Shown here piece by piece: positions 23,003 to 32,931 of a stretch of 64,000 nt of DNA. The translations under genes and the position numbers were made by a program. Source of the DNA: Archivesica marissinica. Lineage: Eukaryota; Mollusca; Bivalvia; Venerida; Vesicomyidae. The stretch spans positions 49,842,851-49,906,850 of the forward strand of contig CM026404.1 of the NCBI GenBank assembly GCA_014843695.1, in the 5' to 3' direction. Each line of letters opens with the position of its first letter. Within the stretch, counting starts at the first letter, position 1. The notes under the pieces were generated by a model. That model was not told the origin of the DNA. It worked only from the letters and a program-made list of their open reading frames with translations, and ran no database searches.

Positions 23003-23264
23003 CTGCTCCTTCTTTGGTGAACGAGTTTTGTACGCCAGCAGCGCGACATACTTTGCAGAACATGCGATTGCTATTTGAATTATGTTCTAGCCAGTCAAAT
23101 TGCGTGAGCCATGTTTTCTGAAAGACGCGCGATTTCGATTTCGGATCTGGCTTCAGAACTTTACTCGGACTTCTAACAGACTCGACGTTAACGGACGCGA
23201 CATTGTCAATTTTACGTTTTATTGCATGCGAGACGCCAAAATCTAGTAACGAACGTTGCGACAT
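23003..23264 (-). CDS. hAT transposase, exon 1 (N-terminus and half a zinc finger)
   Basis: Starts at the ATG ending at 23264 (MSQRSLLDFGVSH), passes a Lys/Ser-rich basic segment (KPDPKSKSRVFQK), then WLTQFDWLEH and NRMFCKVCRAAG, and leaves one base of a Gly codon before the donor CAG|GTATGG (23002). C70 and C73 here pair with H98 and H104 encoded in exon 2, forming the TTF/BED-like DNA-binding finger typical of this hAT group. The 965 bp intron (22038-23002) thus splits the finger. Joined, the protein is about 685 residues, a normal length for the family. The start is the first Met after an upstream stop and lies about 680 bp inside the right terminal repeat. Confidence 0.85.
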
Positions 23265-23952
23265 TTTGACATGCTATGGAAGATGTGGAGAAATTATTTG
23301 AATATAAACAAAATTGAGACTGGAATTGAATGAAATGTGTGAAATCACCGAGCATAAAATGAATGCTTAATGACGATAATTGTTGTGAAAACAAAATGCG
23401 GCGGCGTTTATGTCTTCTCATTAGTCTAATTTAGCATTCGTTAAGAAAATATGTGTGTCCCAATTAAAGTTGTACGACTGATGCACACACGAAAATGCCG
23501 AAATCAAGTCGGACCGATCGTCTACTAATTTGTTTTCTATTGTTGTTGTATACTATAATTGCGTGTTAATTGTCTTTACGACACGCGAGAAATCATACAG
23601 GTATGTGAGCCTGTCGAGTAAAGGGCGGGGCTTAATCCTGTCACTGCGCCTATCAGAGTCATGATTGACAGCATACAGAGTGGAATCGGGCTGTCGGCGA
23701 CACAAAGGTTGTTTGTTACTGATTGGATTAACGAATACCCTATGGCGTGAAAGGAGCACTTATTGATCCGAGAATTGGATATTTTACAAAATGGTATTTG
23801 AAGTGGACGTCCGGGGGCTGACATTTCGGCGTATTTGGAAAAATATGGACGTCTGATGTACGCCGCCAGGTGTAATTTTGGACGTACGACAGCAATTTCG
23901 CGGCGTATATTACGCCCGTACGCCCGCTAACGCGAGCCCTGGAAAACTAGTA

Positions 23953-24199
23953 TTAACCCATGTCATTCTGAATACATTTAAAGGCTTTTGCAAACAACAT
24001 AGATCCAGATCAGCCGCAGCTTGACGCTGCATGCTGATCAGGATCTATGCTGTTTGCTACATAGCCAAGTGTCTTAGTAAGATCACCTGAATAGCAAACA
24101 GCATAGAGCCTGATCAGACGGTACTTTCCATTGCGGCTGATCTTGCTCTATGTTATTTGCAAATACCGTTTGAACGGTATCCAGAATCAAATGGGTTAA
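23953..24199. mobile_element. 247 bp hairpin MITE with TTAA ends, copy 1
   Basis: It begins TTAACCCATGTCATTCTGAA and ends CAGAATCAAATGGGTTAA, inverted repeats flanked by TTAA. Inside are two imperfect hairpins with AGATCCAGATCAGC / GCTGATCAGGATCT arms and a GCAAACAGCATAGA motif. A second copy of identical length and opposite orientation is at 45932-46178. TTAA targets with CCC-starting ends point to a piggyBac-type source; no transposase is present. Confidence 0.85.
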
Positions 24200-24208
24200 T
24201 TTATAGAG

Positions 24209-24600
24209 AGAAATCCCGGAATGTTACGGACATACTTACATGATTTATTCCCACCCACAGTTTCAGACGTTAATCACTATGCTTTAAGAAATAGCACACA
24301 TGTTGTAACATTAGCTAGGAGAACTGAGATTTACTCAAAATCTGTCATTCCATCATCGTTGCAACTTTGGAATGAACTTGGTCCAAGATACAAGAGAATC
24401 TGTATCACTTCCTGCATCAAACGAAAACTCAAAGCTGTATTTAGGTCTCCCACTGTTCCTGTTCTATTTAATAGGTGAAATTTGTTCTGCCATACATCAT
24501 AGTAATCTAAGGCAGATTTACATGACTAATACCTAGCGCTCGATGTGATTGTGGACATGAAATTAAACACGCTGAACATTACTTGTTTTAGATATACGCA
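24209..24600 (+). pseudogene. LINE reverse-transcriptase C-terminal fragment
   Basis: The open frame 24221-24478 reads YLHDLFPPTVSDVNHYALRN and later IPSSLQLWNELGP, the C-terminal segment of animal non-LTR retrotransposon ORF2 proteins. Past its stop, another frame (about 24530-24595) continues with ARCDCGHEIKHAEHYLF, the CCHC-type knuckle that ends these proteins. A frameshift or stop therefore separates two parts of one ancestral frame. Endonuclease and reverse-transcriptase domains are absent (5' truncation). It directly abuts the MITE ending at 24199. Confidence 0.8.
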
Positions 24601-24609
24601 GTTCAGTAT

Positions 24610-25045
24610 CCAGAGGGAGATAACTGTTTACGAATACGCAAGTTTTTCATCATATGCGTACATACAAAGTACTGTTTGGCTATGAAAACCTAACCGATGC
24701 TCCAAACCGATGCTCAAAATGAATCTATTTTCAATCCTGTCCAACTATTTATAAAAGAAACTGAAAGATTTACACAGTAATTATCATGCATGCTGATACA
24801 CATATTATATATTAAGCTTCACGAGTCACCCTATGCTTGCTTTACTCTGGTACTCTGGTAACAAGGGATAGGGGGCGATGACATTAGAGCATACATGTGT
24901 ATTTTTCTATGTGTTTTTTTCTTTCTCTAGAAAATATTATTTTATTGTAGTATCACTGGGCACACTTCTATCATTTTTCATACAAAATAAACCCTAGCTT
25001 ATATAATCTGATGCAATGGTGAGAAAGAACCAAATCTAATGTTAT
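24610..25045. other. Intron sequence, nothing recognised
   Basis: Non-tandem AT-rich DNA, probably partly LINE 3' untranslated sequence after the fragment ending at 24600. Confidence 0.45.
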
Positions 25046-25058
25046 TATAACTTGTGGT

Positions 25059-25252
25059 CCAGTTCAAGCCCCGCTCAGAACGTGTTTCATTTATATGAAA
25101 AAGTAGGCAGTTTCTTACGGAGGTTGGTGCACCCAATTACTGGTTAACCACTGGAGCCTGCCCAGGAAAGGTGTTGTTAGGTAAACTGCCCGCCGGCGAT
25201 ATAGCCCAAAAATGGTGCTGATGCAGGCGTAAAACCCGAAATATAACATAAC
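25059..25252 (+). mobile_element. SINE-A, 5'-truncated, with target-site duplication
   Basis: Body and tail of SINE-A starting at the B-box end (GTTCAAGCCCCGCTCAGAAC). The direct repeat ATAACTTGTGGT flanks it (25047-25058 and 25253-25264), so truncation happened at insertion. Confidence 0.9.
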
Positions 25253-25269
25253 ATAACTTGTGGTGCAAC

Positions 25270-25820
25270 CCATTTGTGTATGTATAAATACATACACTAT
25301 TATTGTGATTGTGTTTATGTGTACATATATACAATAAAATATGATTAAACTAAACATGTATTATGAAAGATGAATGATTTTAAACTGTTGCTCGAGTATA
25401 GCATTGGACATTGACTGCCAGGTGTTTGTATACACTTAAAGGAACAGTAGGAGGTTGTGTTTAATGGAAGGATAGATCGTCTCTGATCGCCACAGATCAA
25501 TGCTGTGTCACTAATGACTAGTCACACCAACCGTGTATGGAATGTTCAGTGGTCAAACAAAGGTAGCAACCATGAAGGATTTACACGAGACAAACAACTG
25601 TACCATAATGGTGTCACACTCACACAGTAACTGTAATGGAGGCGTAATCCATCTCCAGTATAATGTAATTGATAAAAGTGTTTAACTGTCCTCTATACGA
25701 TAATAACCACATCTCTAGTATTACCTCCACACCTGACACATGTGACAATATCACCTGACATGGGCAGCAGATGTCACCTGACACGGGCCACATATGTCAC
25801 CTGACACGGACATCCACACA
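25270..25820. other. Intron sequence with a short degenerate tandem repeat
   Basis: Mostly unique. At 25735-25810 a roughly 28 bp motif, TATGTCACCTGACACGGGCC type, occurs about three times imperfectly. No gene. Confidence 0.55.
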
Positions 25821-25823
25821 ATG

Positions 25824-27090
25824 TTTGCTAGGACATACAGTATGAGTTGTGGAGCATCCATACACAATGTTTGCTAGGACATACAGTATGAGTTGTGGAT
25901 CAATGTTTGCTAGGACATACAGTATGAGTTGTGGAGCATCCACACACAATGTTTGCTAGGACATACAGTATGAGTTGTGGATCATCTACACACAATGTTT
26001 GCTAGGACATACAGTATGAGTTGTGGATCAATGTTTGCTAGGACATACAGTATGAGTTGTGGATCAATGTTTGCTAGGACATACAGTATGAGTTGTGGAG
26101 CATCCACACACAATGTTTGCTAGGACATACAGTATGAGTTGTGGATCATCTACACACAATGTTTGCTAGGACATACAGTATGAGTTGTGGATCAATGTTT
26201 GCTAGGACATACAGTATGAGTTGTGGATCAATGTTTGCTAGGACATACAGTATGAGTTGTGGAGCATCCACACACAATGTTTGCTAGGACATACAGTATG
26301 AGTTGTGGAGCATCTACACACAATGTTTGCTAGGACATACAGTATGAGTTGTGGAGCATCTACACACAATGTTTGCTAGGACATACAGTATGAGTTGTGG
26401 AGCATCTACACACAATGTTTGCTAGGACATACAGTATGAGTTGTGGAGCATCTACACACAATGTTTGCTAGGACATACAGTATGAGTTGTGGAGCATCCA
26501 CACACAATGTTTGCTAGGACATACTGTATGAGTTGTGAAGCATCTACACACAATGTTTGCTAGGACATACAGTATGAGTTGTGAAGCATCTACACACAAT
26601 GTTTGCTAGGACATACAGTATGAGTTGTGGATCAATGTTTGCTAGGACATACAGTACGAGTTGTGGATCATCCACACACAATGTTTGCTAGGACATACAG
26701 TATGAGTTGTGGATCATCTACACACAATGTTTGCTAGGACATACAGTATGAGTTGTGGATCATCCACACACAATGTTTGCTAGGACATACAGTATGAGTT
26801 GTGGAGCATCTACACACAATGTTTGCTAGGACATACAGTATGAGTTGTGGATCAATGTTTGCTAGGACATACAGTATGAGTTGTGGAGCATCTACACACA
26901 ATGTTTGCTAGGACATACAGTATGAGTTGTGGAGCATCTACACACAATGTTTGCTAGGACATACAGTATGAGTTGTGGATCATCCACACACAATGTTTGC
27001 TAGGACATACAGTATGAGTTGTGGAGCATCTACACACAATGTTTGCTAGGACATACAGTATGAGTTGTGGATCATCTACACACAATGTTT
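25824..27090. repeat. 46/36 bp minisatellite next to an exon
   Basis: About 29 copies of a unit starting AATGTTTGCTAGGACATACA then GTATGAGTTGTGGA. Long units (46 bp) end GCATCCACACAC or GCATCTACACAC; short ones (36 bp) end TC. The last copy is truncated at AATGTTTGC only 27 bp before the exon at 27118. Confidence 0.94.
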
Positions 27091-27117
27091 GCATGTATTG
27101 TGTTCATTCTATTTCAG

Positions 27118-27181
27118 GTGGTCAAGGGGGTTATAACAGTGGTGGGGGTTATGGTGGCTATGGAGGCAGACAACAAGCGGG
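27118..27181 (+). CDS. Glycine/tyrosine-rich exon of the hnRNP-like protein
   Basis: A 64 bp exon: acceptor TTCATTCTATTTCAG (ending 27117), donor GTAAGT at 27182. In the glycine-rich frame GT completes a codon, then GQGGYNSGGGYGGYGGRQQA follows and GG is left, which the next exon completes as GGA. YGG and GGY repeats are typical of low-complexity tails of hnRNPs that support RNA binding and phase separation. Joined straight to the exon ending at 8583 (phase AG), the frame would hit TAA after six codons, so an unseen exon must come between. The longer frame 27067-27333 is an off-frame shadow. Confidence 0.75.
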
Positions 27182-27377
27182 GTAAGTCAGTCTGTGATTA
27201 CAAGAGCAGAATAATGGGCAGTAAGCATGTAATAAGCCCATTGTTGGATTTTAACTTGACAGGAAGCATCATGTTGTTTCAAAAACAATCTCTAGTTAAA
27301 CCTCCATTACTGCAAAATTCATTGCTCGTCTGAGCAACCCTGGACCATCAATTGTTCACTTGGTATCCATTTGTGGA

Positions 27378-27592
27378 AGTTGTGATAGCACAGGTGCTAA
27401 AGGTCCGGAGTTCGAGTCCCGCTGGAGCCGTTATGATTGTGCCCTTAGGCAAGGCATTTAAATTCCATGTTGCCTCTTCTCTCTCCCTCGTGGCGATGGA
27501 TTCCATAAGGAATGATGTCTTGAGAGTGATTAATATAAGTGGTAAGAATTTGTTTCGCAATCGAGCTAAAATAAATTTGTATAAACTAGAAG
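27378..27592 (+). mobile_element. SINE-C with 13 bp target-site duplication
   Basis: A tRNA-like head (B box GAGTTCGAGTCCCG), body ATTGTGCCCTTAGGCAAGGC and tail AAATAAATTTGTATAAACTA. ATCCATTTGTGGA flanks it at 27365-27377 and 27593-27605. Other copies are at 13684-13838 (3' part), 44905-45137 (minus) and 8899-8983 (minus head). Confidence 0.92.
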
Positions 27593-27738
27593 ATCCATTT
27601 GTGGACCATGGAAGGGAGTTGTCGCACTTCATTCCATTTATAAAAGTCTACAAACTTTATCTACAGTTGTTTTAAAATTGTGTTGATTGGAAAAATCAAA
27701 AGCAATGCATATATTTAGATCTATGTGGATAACATGCG

Positions 27739-27983
27739 TTAACCCTTTCAACACTACAGGCCTCTAAATAGACTTACAAAAAGTGTAGATCCAGATGAGC
27801 CTGCTCATGACAAGCCATCTCATCAGGATCTGCACTTTTTGCCAGTAATAATTATTATTATTTTTAGATAAAATTACACATTTTGTTAAATGAACTGGTC
27901 CAAAGGTAATTTTCTTATTACTTTATTGGTCTAAATATATCATGCACCAGTCCATGTCAGTTACTTGGGGTTGAATGGGATAA
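27739..27983. mobile_element. TTAA-ended MITE family 2, copy A
   Basis: It starts TTAACCCTTTCAACACTACA and ends GGGGTTGAATGGGATAA, inverted ends with one terminal TTAA changed to ATAA. The left half contains a hairpin with GATCCAGATGAG / CTCATCAGGATC-like arms. Copy B lies at 29810-30048 in the same orientation. Confidence 0.82.
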
Positions 27984-27989
27984 CTGATA

Positions 27990-28530
27990 TTTGTCATTAT
28001 ATTTTCTATTTGCACATTTTCCCACAATTTAACAATGTGTGACAATTAGAGTAAGCATCATGGGTTATTGTATGCCTTGAAAGTAGCCTCATATTTTCCA
28101 ATTACTGCATCAGCTGGTGAATGTGGGTGGGGTAATGAGCTTGTAAAATATTCATCATTTAGTTGACTGTGGTTCTCTATTCACTCTCAGAGAATATAAC
28201 ATTTCAGGTGAAAATAATGTGGTAATTGTCTTATTTGCTAGCAGTTCTACATGACAAAAGCTGTAATTGTAAATAAGGTGCTATAGGGTCTCGTAATTGG
28301 ATGATTGGGTGGTTTTTAAGAAGGTCGCTCGATCACCTGGTGTGACCCCGGAGCGAGTCGCCATGAAATATGACATCCGGCATCCGGATTTGGAAATCAA
28401 TTAGGTTAAGTATTTCCTATGGAGATTACGGGATACGGCTGCAGGACGCATTTAAAAGTTAATTGTAAATGAAAATGTTGGAAATTTAAACCCCTTTGCT
28501 GAAGATTTTTGATCCCCATTTGTTCATGGT
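27990..28530. other. Intron sequence, nothing recognised
   Basis: AT-rich non-tandem DNA; a short CG-rich stretch at 28320-28370 (CGCTCGATCACCTGG ... CGGAGCGAG) is partly self-complementary. No gene. Confidence 0.45.
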
Positions 28531-28535
28531 GTTTG

Positions 28536-28768
28536 TGTTTTTACGTTTATTTATCGTCGTTACCGGTTGCCCATGAGCGACGCCTCCTGAAGAGATTAGT
28601 AATTTTAGATTTTGGAGGATAGTGCAATGATACAGACAGAGACCCATTCCAGAGTCTCCTCTGGTTCTTTTACGTGCACGGTGTAAAGCACCGACACGAA
28701 TCCTCGGTTTAACGTCCCATCTGAAAGACTGTTAATTTTATTAGGGTCAGACGGGGGATCTTTCACAC
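28536..28768 (-). mobile_element. SINE-B, head-truncated, minus strand
   Basis: Reverse complement of SINE-B body and tail (TTTACGTTTATTTATCGTCG, GACGCCTCCTGAAGAG, AACGTCCCATCTGAAAGAC), stopping at the B-box edge (GGGGGATC). Confidence 0.85.
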
Positions 28769-28930
28769 TAGTATAAATAAAGATGTAAGTAAGTTATGAT
28801 TAGACATATGCTAAATATTGTACTCTATAGCAGTTTATTATCCCAGCCGATCTGAAGGATCTCGGAGGGTATTATTGGTTTGGCGTTGTCTGTCATTTCG
28901 TCCGGCCGTCCGCACCCATAAGAGAACAAT

Positions 28931-29040
28931 GGAGAGAAACTATATAAGCTCAGCTTCCATTTTCATCCTTTCCTATTCTTTGATTTTGTGTGCATGTATT
29001 GTTTTGTGAATGTAAATAGTGGAATAAATATGTTTAAACC
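28931..29040 (+). mobile_element. LINE 3' tail insertion with target-site duplication
   Basis: 110 bp ending TGGAATAAATATGTTTAAACC, a tail also seen at 45545-45572 and, as AATAAAATATGTTTAAACTA, at 59818-59838. A perfect 11 bp direct repeat AAGAGAACAAT flanks it (28920-28930 and 29041-29051). This is a severely 5'-truncated retrotransposon copy. The small frame 28818-29009 spanning its start is not a gene. Confidence 0.82.
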
Positions 29041-29212
29041 AAGAGAACAATTGATTTACCGTCTATGGTTAGGCGTTTTGTGGCTATAAAAACTTTCATG
29101 TGACTATAGAGAACTTAATCTACAATTTTGGGTATGTCCGTCCATCCGGAGTAGATCCCTGTAACCAATGTGTGGAATTTCATGAAACTGCAATCAAATA
29201 TGTATTATCATA

Positions 29213-29752
29213 GTGCACAGATACACATATAGCTATCATCTGCATCATAGTGCACAGATACACATATAGCTATCATCTGCATCATAGTGCACAGATACAC
29301 ATATAGCTATCATCTGCATCATAGTGCACCGATACACATATAGCTATCATCTGCATCATAGTGCACATATACACATATAGCTATCATCTGCATCATAGTG
29401 CACAGATACACATATAGCTATCATCTGCATCATAGTGCACAGATGCACATATAGCTATCATCTGCATCATAGTGTACAGATACACATATAGCTATCATCT
29501 GCATCATAGTGCACATATACACATATAGCTATCATCTGCATCACAGATACACATATAGCTATCATCTGCATCACAGATACACATATAGCTATCATCTGCA
29601 TCACAGATACACATATAGCTATCATCTGCATCACAGATGCACATATAGCTATCATCTGCATCACAGATACACATAACTATCATCTGCATCACAGATACAC
29701 ATATAGCTATCATCTGCAGCACAGATACACATATAGCTATCATCTGCATCAG
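29213..29752. repeat. 37/30 bp minisatellite
   Basis: About sixteen copies: first 37 bp units, ATCATAGTGCACAGATACAC plus ATATAGCTATCATCTGC, then 30 bp units lacking TAGTGCA. The change from long to short units is abrupt at about 29540. Frames on minus (DADDSYMCIC) are artefacts. Confidence 0.93.
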
Positions 29753-29809
29753 GTCAGTAACATCAGAATTATGGTACTTTAAGTAAAAGTTAAATAACTT
29801 GGCCATAAC

Positions 29810-30048
29810 TTAACCCTTTCAACACCACAGACCTCTCAATAGGCTTATAAAAAGTGTAGATCCAGATGAGCCGGCTCGTGACTAGCCGTCTCATCAGGAT
29901 CTGCACTTTTTGCCAGTAATATTATTTTTAGACAAAAATAACCTATTTTGATAAATGAACTGGTCCAAATGTAATTTCCTTATTAATTTATTGGTCTGAA
30001 AATATGACGCACCAGTCCATGTCAGTTACTTGGTGTTGAATGGGTTAA
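29810..30048. mobile_element. TTAA-ended MITE family 2, copy B
   Basis: It starts TTAACCCTTTCAACACCACA and ends GGTGTTGAATGGGTTAA: 17 bp inverted ends including TTAA on both sides. Close to copy A at 27739-27983 throughout, including AAAAAGTGTAGATCCAGATG and GAACTGGTCCAAA. Confidence 0.87.
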
Positions 30049-30065
30049 GTAACCGCTGTATGGAA

Positions 30066-30415
30066 TGTCATCAAATTACATGACCATTGCGCTGTTGTCC
30101 TACAGGTCTGACCTAAATTGCATGACCATTGCGCTGTTGTCCTACAGGTCTGGCCTAAATTACATGACCATTGCGCTGTTGTCCTACAGGTCTGGCCTAA
30201 ATTACATGACCATTGCGCAGTTGTCCTACAGGTCTGGTCTAAATTATATGACCATTGCGCAGTTGTCCTACAGGTCTGGCCTAAATTACATGACCATTGC
30301 GCTGTTGTCCTACAGGTCTGACCTAAATTACATGACCATTGCACTGTTGTCCTACAGGTCTGGCCTAAATTACATGACCATTGCGCTGTTGTCCTACAGG
30401 TCTGACCTAAACTGC
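30066..30415. repeat. 42 bp minisatellite, eight copies
   Basis: The unit contains ATTACATGACCATTGCGCTG and TTGTCCTACAGGTCTGGCCT. Each copy carries TGTCCTACAG|GTCTGG, an acceptor-like tract immediately followed by a donor-like GT. The unit is divisible by three, so frames (NYMTIALLSYRSG plus, NLGQTCRTTAQWSC minus) remain open without being genes. Confidence 0.93.
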
Positions 30416-30429
30416 AATTGTAAAACAAG

Positions 30430-30650
30430 AGTTATTGGCGTTGGATTGATTAAAGCAAATTCCCTTGAATTCATCAACATTTCAATATTTCCACCATCAC
30501 ACCATTGGGCGTTATCCTCCCTCCACCATCCCCCCTGCACCACTATCCCCCCTCCACCATCACTCACACAGATATACATATATACTATATGCCTTTTTTT
30601 AATTTTATTTAAAAACCTCAAAATATCTTTATGCACTATAGGTTTAGCGT
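30430..30650. other. Short single-copy stretch with a C-rich run
   Basis: Intron with CCACCATCCCCCCTGCACC-type C-rich motifs at 30490-30560. Nothing coding recognised. Confidence 0.45.
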
Positions 30651-30654
30651 TTTT

Positions 30655-31925
30655 AACTCACCTGAGCAAAGGTCATGTGAGGTATCATTACAGCAATGTG
30701 TCTGTCCGGCGTCTGTGAACATTTAATAACATCTTCTTCTCGGTAACCATTGGGTCTATAGCCACCATTTATTGTCATGATACTTGGGTCAGTATAAAAA
30801 CCAGATTGTTGCGTAATCCAAGATGGCCGCTGTCTAAAAATAGCAAAAATTCTTAATAAATCTCACGAACCGCCACGAATCTTGGTAGGAATGATCGATG
30901 TACAATGCTCTTTCAAAGTTGTTCAAATGGTGAAGCCAGGATCCAAAATGGACATGGACCAGGAGATCAAGTAGGGGTGAAGTTTACCGATTTACCGGTA
31001 GTCATGTCATACATGAATCACTCTAGTGCAATTTTCATCACAATCGGATGATTACTTCATCCACAATGGCCGTCGAAAGGTCAAATAGTCGACCTTTAAT
31101 GAAAGATTTCAAACGTCTATGTCTCGCAAACGGATCAGCCAATGTTCAAGAAACTCTACTTGTATGATCCTTAGGTGAAGGTCTTTCCAAGCTTGATAAA
31201 ATTAAGTTCCCCTGAAATCCAAGATGGCCACTGACTGAAAATAGCACAAATTCTTAAAAAATCTTCTCACCTGTCTGATTCTGGCAAATCTTGGTAGGAA
31301 TGATCGATGTGCAATGCTCTTTCAAAGTTGTTCAAATGGTGACCCGTGATCAAAAATATGCATGGCTCGGAGATCAAATAGGGGACAAGCTTTATTTTTG
31401 AGGAATATCAGGTCATATCTGAAATAAAAGGTATCGACAGTGTAAGTGTAAAATTGTAACCAAAAAACCGTGTCCCAAAAGGTCAAATGGGGTCAAATTT
31501 AATTCTTGAGTAAATATGGTCATGTCATATATCAAATCGAAGGTATCGACGAGGCGATCGCTCTGATGCAATTGTTATAATATCAAAATCACCATCCAAG
31601 AAGCAGCCCAAAAGTCAAAAAGATTGTTCTTTTGTTTATAAGTTGTAGATTTCAAAATTCTTCTTCATCCAAACCACTTTGCCATTGGTAGCCAAATTTT
31701 TCCATCTTTGTTAAAATGAAGATTGTTGCAAATAAAAGGTAGCCACTATCTAAAATAACACAAATTCGTCAAACATCTCACAGACCCATCTGTCAGATTT
31801 TAGCAACATCTTGTAGGAATGATTGATGTACAATACTCTTTCATAGTTGTTAAAATGGTGACCTGGGTGAAAAATGGAGTCAGGTGAGCTATACAAGGCC
31901 ACCATGGCCCTCTTGTTGGTTTTTC
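30655..31925. mobile_element. Dispersed repeat made of three diverged monomers
   Basis: Three related monomers, each with AATCCAAGATGGCC-like, GGTAGGAATGATCGATGT and CTTTCAAAGTTGTTCAAATG motifs, recur at about 30815, 31215 and 31735. The start (ACTCACCTGAGCAAAGG) and end (GTCAGGTGAGCTATACAAGG, then CATGGCCCTCTTGTT) carry short inverted GGTGAG / CTCACC ends. No intact coding frame. It resembles non-autonomous repeats common in bivalve genomes; the class is inferred. Confidence 0.6.
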
Positions 31926-32084
31926 TGTCCCCATGTTTGGCGGGGGGATACCAATTTAACGAATATCTTATTTTTACTGTAACTTCATTTTATTACCTTT
32001 AAAATAAAATATGTTTTCGGCAAAAAGAACCTACGCTGTAATCATTCTGATTCTGGTCTAAATTTAATGTTTCATGTTTTTAAT

Positions 32085-32930
32085 GACCAAGACTGGCAAG
32101 GATATGCCATAATCCCTGACCGAGGTGGCTGGCAAGGATATGCCATAATCCCTGACCAAGGTGGCTGGCAAGGATATGCCATAATCCCTGACCAAGGTGG
32201 CTGGCAAGGATATGCCATAATCCCTGACCAAGGTGGCTGGCAAGGATATGCCATAATCCCTGACCAAGGTGGCTGGCAAGGATATGCCATAATCCCTGAC
32301 CAAGGTGGCTGGCAAGGATATGCCATAATCCCTGACCGAGGTGGCTGGCAAGGATATGCCATAATCCCTGACCAAGGTGGCTGGCAAGGATATGCCATAA
32401 TCCCTGACCGAGGTGGCTGGCAAGGATATGCCATAATCCCTGACCAAGGTGGCTGGCAAGGATATGCCATAATCCCTGACCAAGGTGGCTGGCAAGGATA
32501 TGCCATAATCCCTGACCAAGGTGGCTGGCAAGGATATGCCATAATCCCTGACCAAGGTGGCTGGCAAGGATATGCCATAATCCCTGACCAAGGTGGCTGG
32601 CAAGGATATGCCATAATCCCTGACCGAGGTGGCTGGCAAGGATATGCCATAATCCCTGACCAAGGTGGCTGGCAAGGATATGCCATAATCCCTGACCGAG
32701 GTGGCTGGCAAGGATATGCCATAATCCCTGACCAAGGTGGCTGGCAAGGATATGCCATAATCCCTGACCAAGGTGGCTGGCAAGGATATGCCATAATCCC
32801 TGACCAAGGTGGCTGGCAAGGATATGCCATAATCCCTGACCAAGGTGGCTGGCAAGGATATGCCATAATCCCTGACCAAGGTGGCTGGCAAGGATATGCC
32901 ATAATCCCTGACCAAGGTGGCTGGCAATAT
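32085..32930. repeat. 36 bp minisatellite, highly homogeneous
   Basis: About 23.5 copies of TGGCAAGGATATGCCATAAT plus CCCTGACCAAGGTGGC. The only frequent change is CCAAG/CCGAG. Three frames are open across it (WQGYAIIPDQGG forward, ATLVRDYGISLP and CQPPWSGIMAYP reverse), as expected of a stop-free 36 bp unit. The forward frame begins and ends in non-repeat DNA without splice logic, so I do not call a gene. Confidence 0.95.
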
Positions 32931-32931
32931 T

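Larger units (their letters stand above)
19878..23941 (-). mobile_element. Near-complete hAT DNA transposon
   Basis: The left end CAGGGCCTGCACTAAG (19878) and the reverse complement of the right end, CAGGGCTCGCGTTAGC (ending 23941), share the CAGGGC..GC..TA pattern of hAT terminal repeats. The 4064 bp between them carries a two-exon transposase on minus. The left subterminal region repeats GGAAGTC and the right one repeats GGACGTC. The expected 8 bp target duplication is not visible (TATTAAAA against GAAAACTA), so the insertion is old or its flanks have changed. It sits antisense inside an intron of the hnRNP-like gene, and a TTAA-ended MITE starts 11 bp beyond its right end. Confidence 0.85.

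Noticed and set aside
23953..24199. microRNA precursor or riboswitch in the hairpin
   Set aside because: The structure is explained by the inverted-repeat architecture of a MITE with a second copy. No small-RNA data are available.
27067..27333. 88-codon frame over the exon at 27118
   Set aside because: It is out of frame with the glycine-rich reading and runs through the donor and both introns.
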